Assembly (NCBI RefSeq): GCF_000002995.4
Contig: NW_025062476.1
Span: 12,792,501 to 12,856,500 of the forward strand
Length of the DNA stretch: 64,000 bases
Source of the DNA: Brugia malayi
Taxonomy: Eukaryota; Nematoda; Chromadorea; Rhabditida; Onchocercidae
Reading direction: 5' to 3'
Position numbers and translations under genes: made by a program. Positions 63,900 to 64,000 of the stretch are shown here, in pieces. The notes below the pieces were generated by a model. That model saw nothing but the letters and a program-made list of their open reading frames with translations. It searched no databases and was not told where the DNA came from. Numbering within the stretch: position 1 is the stretch's first letter; each line of letters begins with the position of its first letter.

Positions 63900-64000
63900 G
63901 TGTGATATTTGAATTAAATTAAATCATCGTCCGTCTCATATAAGCCAAATAGTTATAAAATTTTGTAGTATTTAAATAATATTTCAATGATCAAAATATG

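Overview
The window looks like nuclear DNA of a nematode, probably a spirurid or filarial-type parasite. The reasons are: very high AT content; many pure A and T runs; small exons (about 60-270 bp) split by short to mid-size introns with TTTCAG/TTTTAG acceptors; several genes whose first ATG sits 1-40 bases downstream of an unpaired, intron-like 3' splice site (the signature of spliced-leader trans-splicing); and protein sequences clearly related to animal orthologues. I see no bacterial, viral or transposon gene. All names come from protein resemblance read by eye; no search was run. Exon models were built by hand from splice signals and reading phase, and every multi-exon model keeps phase throughout.

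Plus strand, left part: NDUFAF2-like complex I assembly factor (546-1872); ATPAF2/ATP12-like F1-ATPase assembly factor (2533-4356); a lipid phosphate phosphatase of the PAP2 superfamily (6964-9587); SIN1/MAPKAP1, a TORC2 subunit (10905-15768, 14 exons); an adenosine-deaminase-like (ADAL) enzyme (16750-19971). A 5.8 kb gene-poor stretch rich in homopolymers and a TAA microsatellite follows. Then come a small secreted-peptide gene in three exons (25749-27064) and SEC62, the ER translocon subunit (29206-32235).

Minus strand, middle and right: a 78-residue unknown gene (33532-35709) lies directly downstream of an acyl-CoA thioesterase II (ACOT8/TesB-like) gene (36115-43490), which has a duplicated candidate first exon at 44563-44656. 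PGGT1B, the geranylgeranyltransferase I beta subunit (47973-54468), carries an entire five-exon TAF1C-like RNA polymerase I factor gene (50902-53657) inside one of its introns, on the same strand. MRPL37 (55414-58667) follows. The window ends with the 5' part of IFT140 on the plus strand (60216 to beyond the edge), divergent from MRPL37, with a near-perfect RFX X-box in the shared upstream region.

The most unusual theme is that local tandem repeats repeatedly start on splice sites: a triplicated acceptor in front of SEC62, a triplicated donor in the thioesterase gene (30 bp period, so extra copies stay in frame), a duplicated exon end plus donor in IFT140 exon 1, and a nine-copy 39-bp minisatellite that begins across the IFT140 exon 4 donor. 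Two introns are best explained as GC-AG introns. Mitochondrial assembly or translation genes (NDUFAF2, ATPAF2, MRPL37), signalling (SIN1), prenylation (PGGT1B), lipid metabolism and cilium genes otherwise form an ordinary housekeeping neighbourhood.
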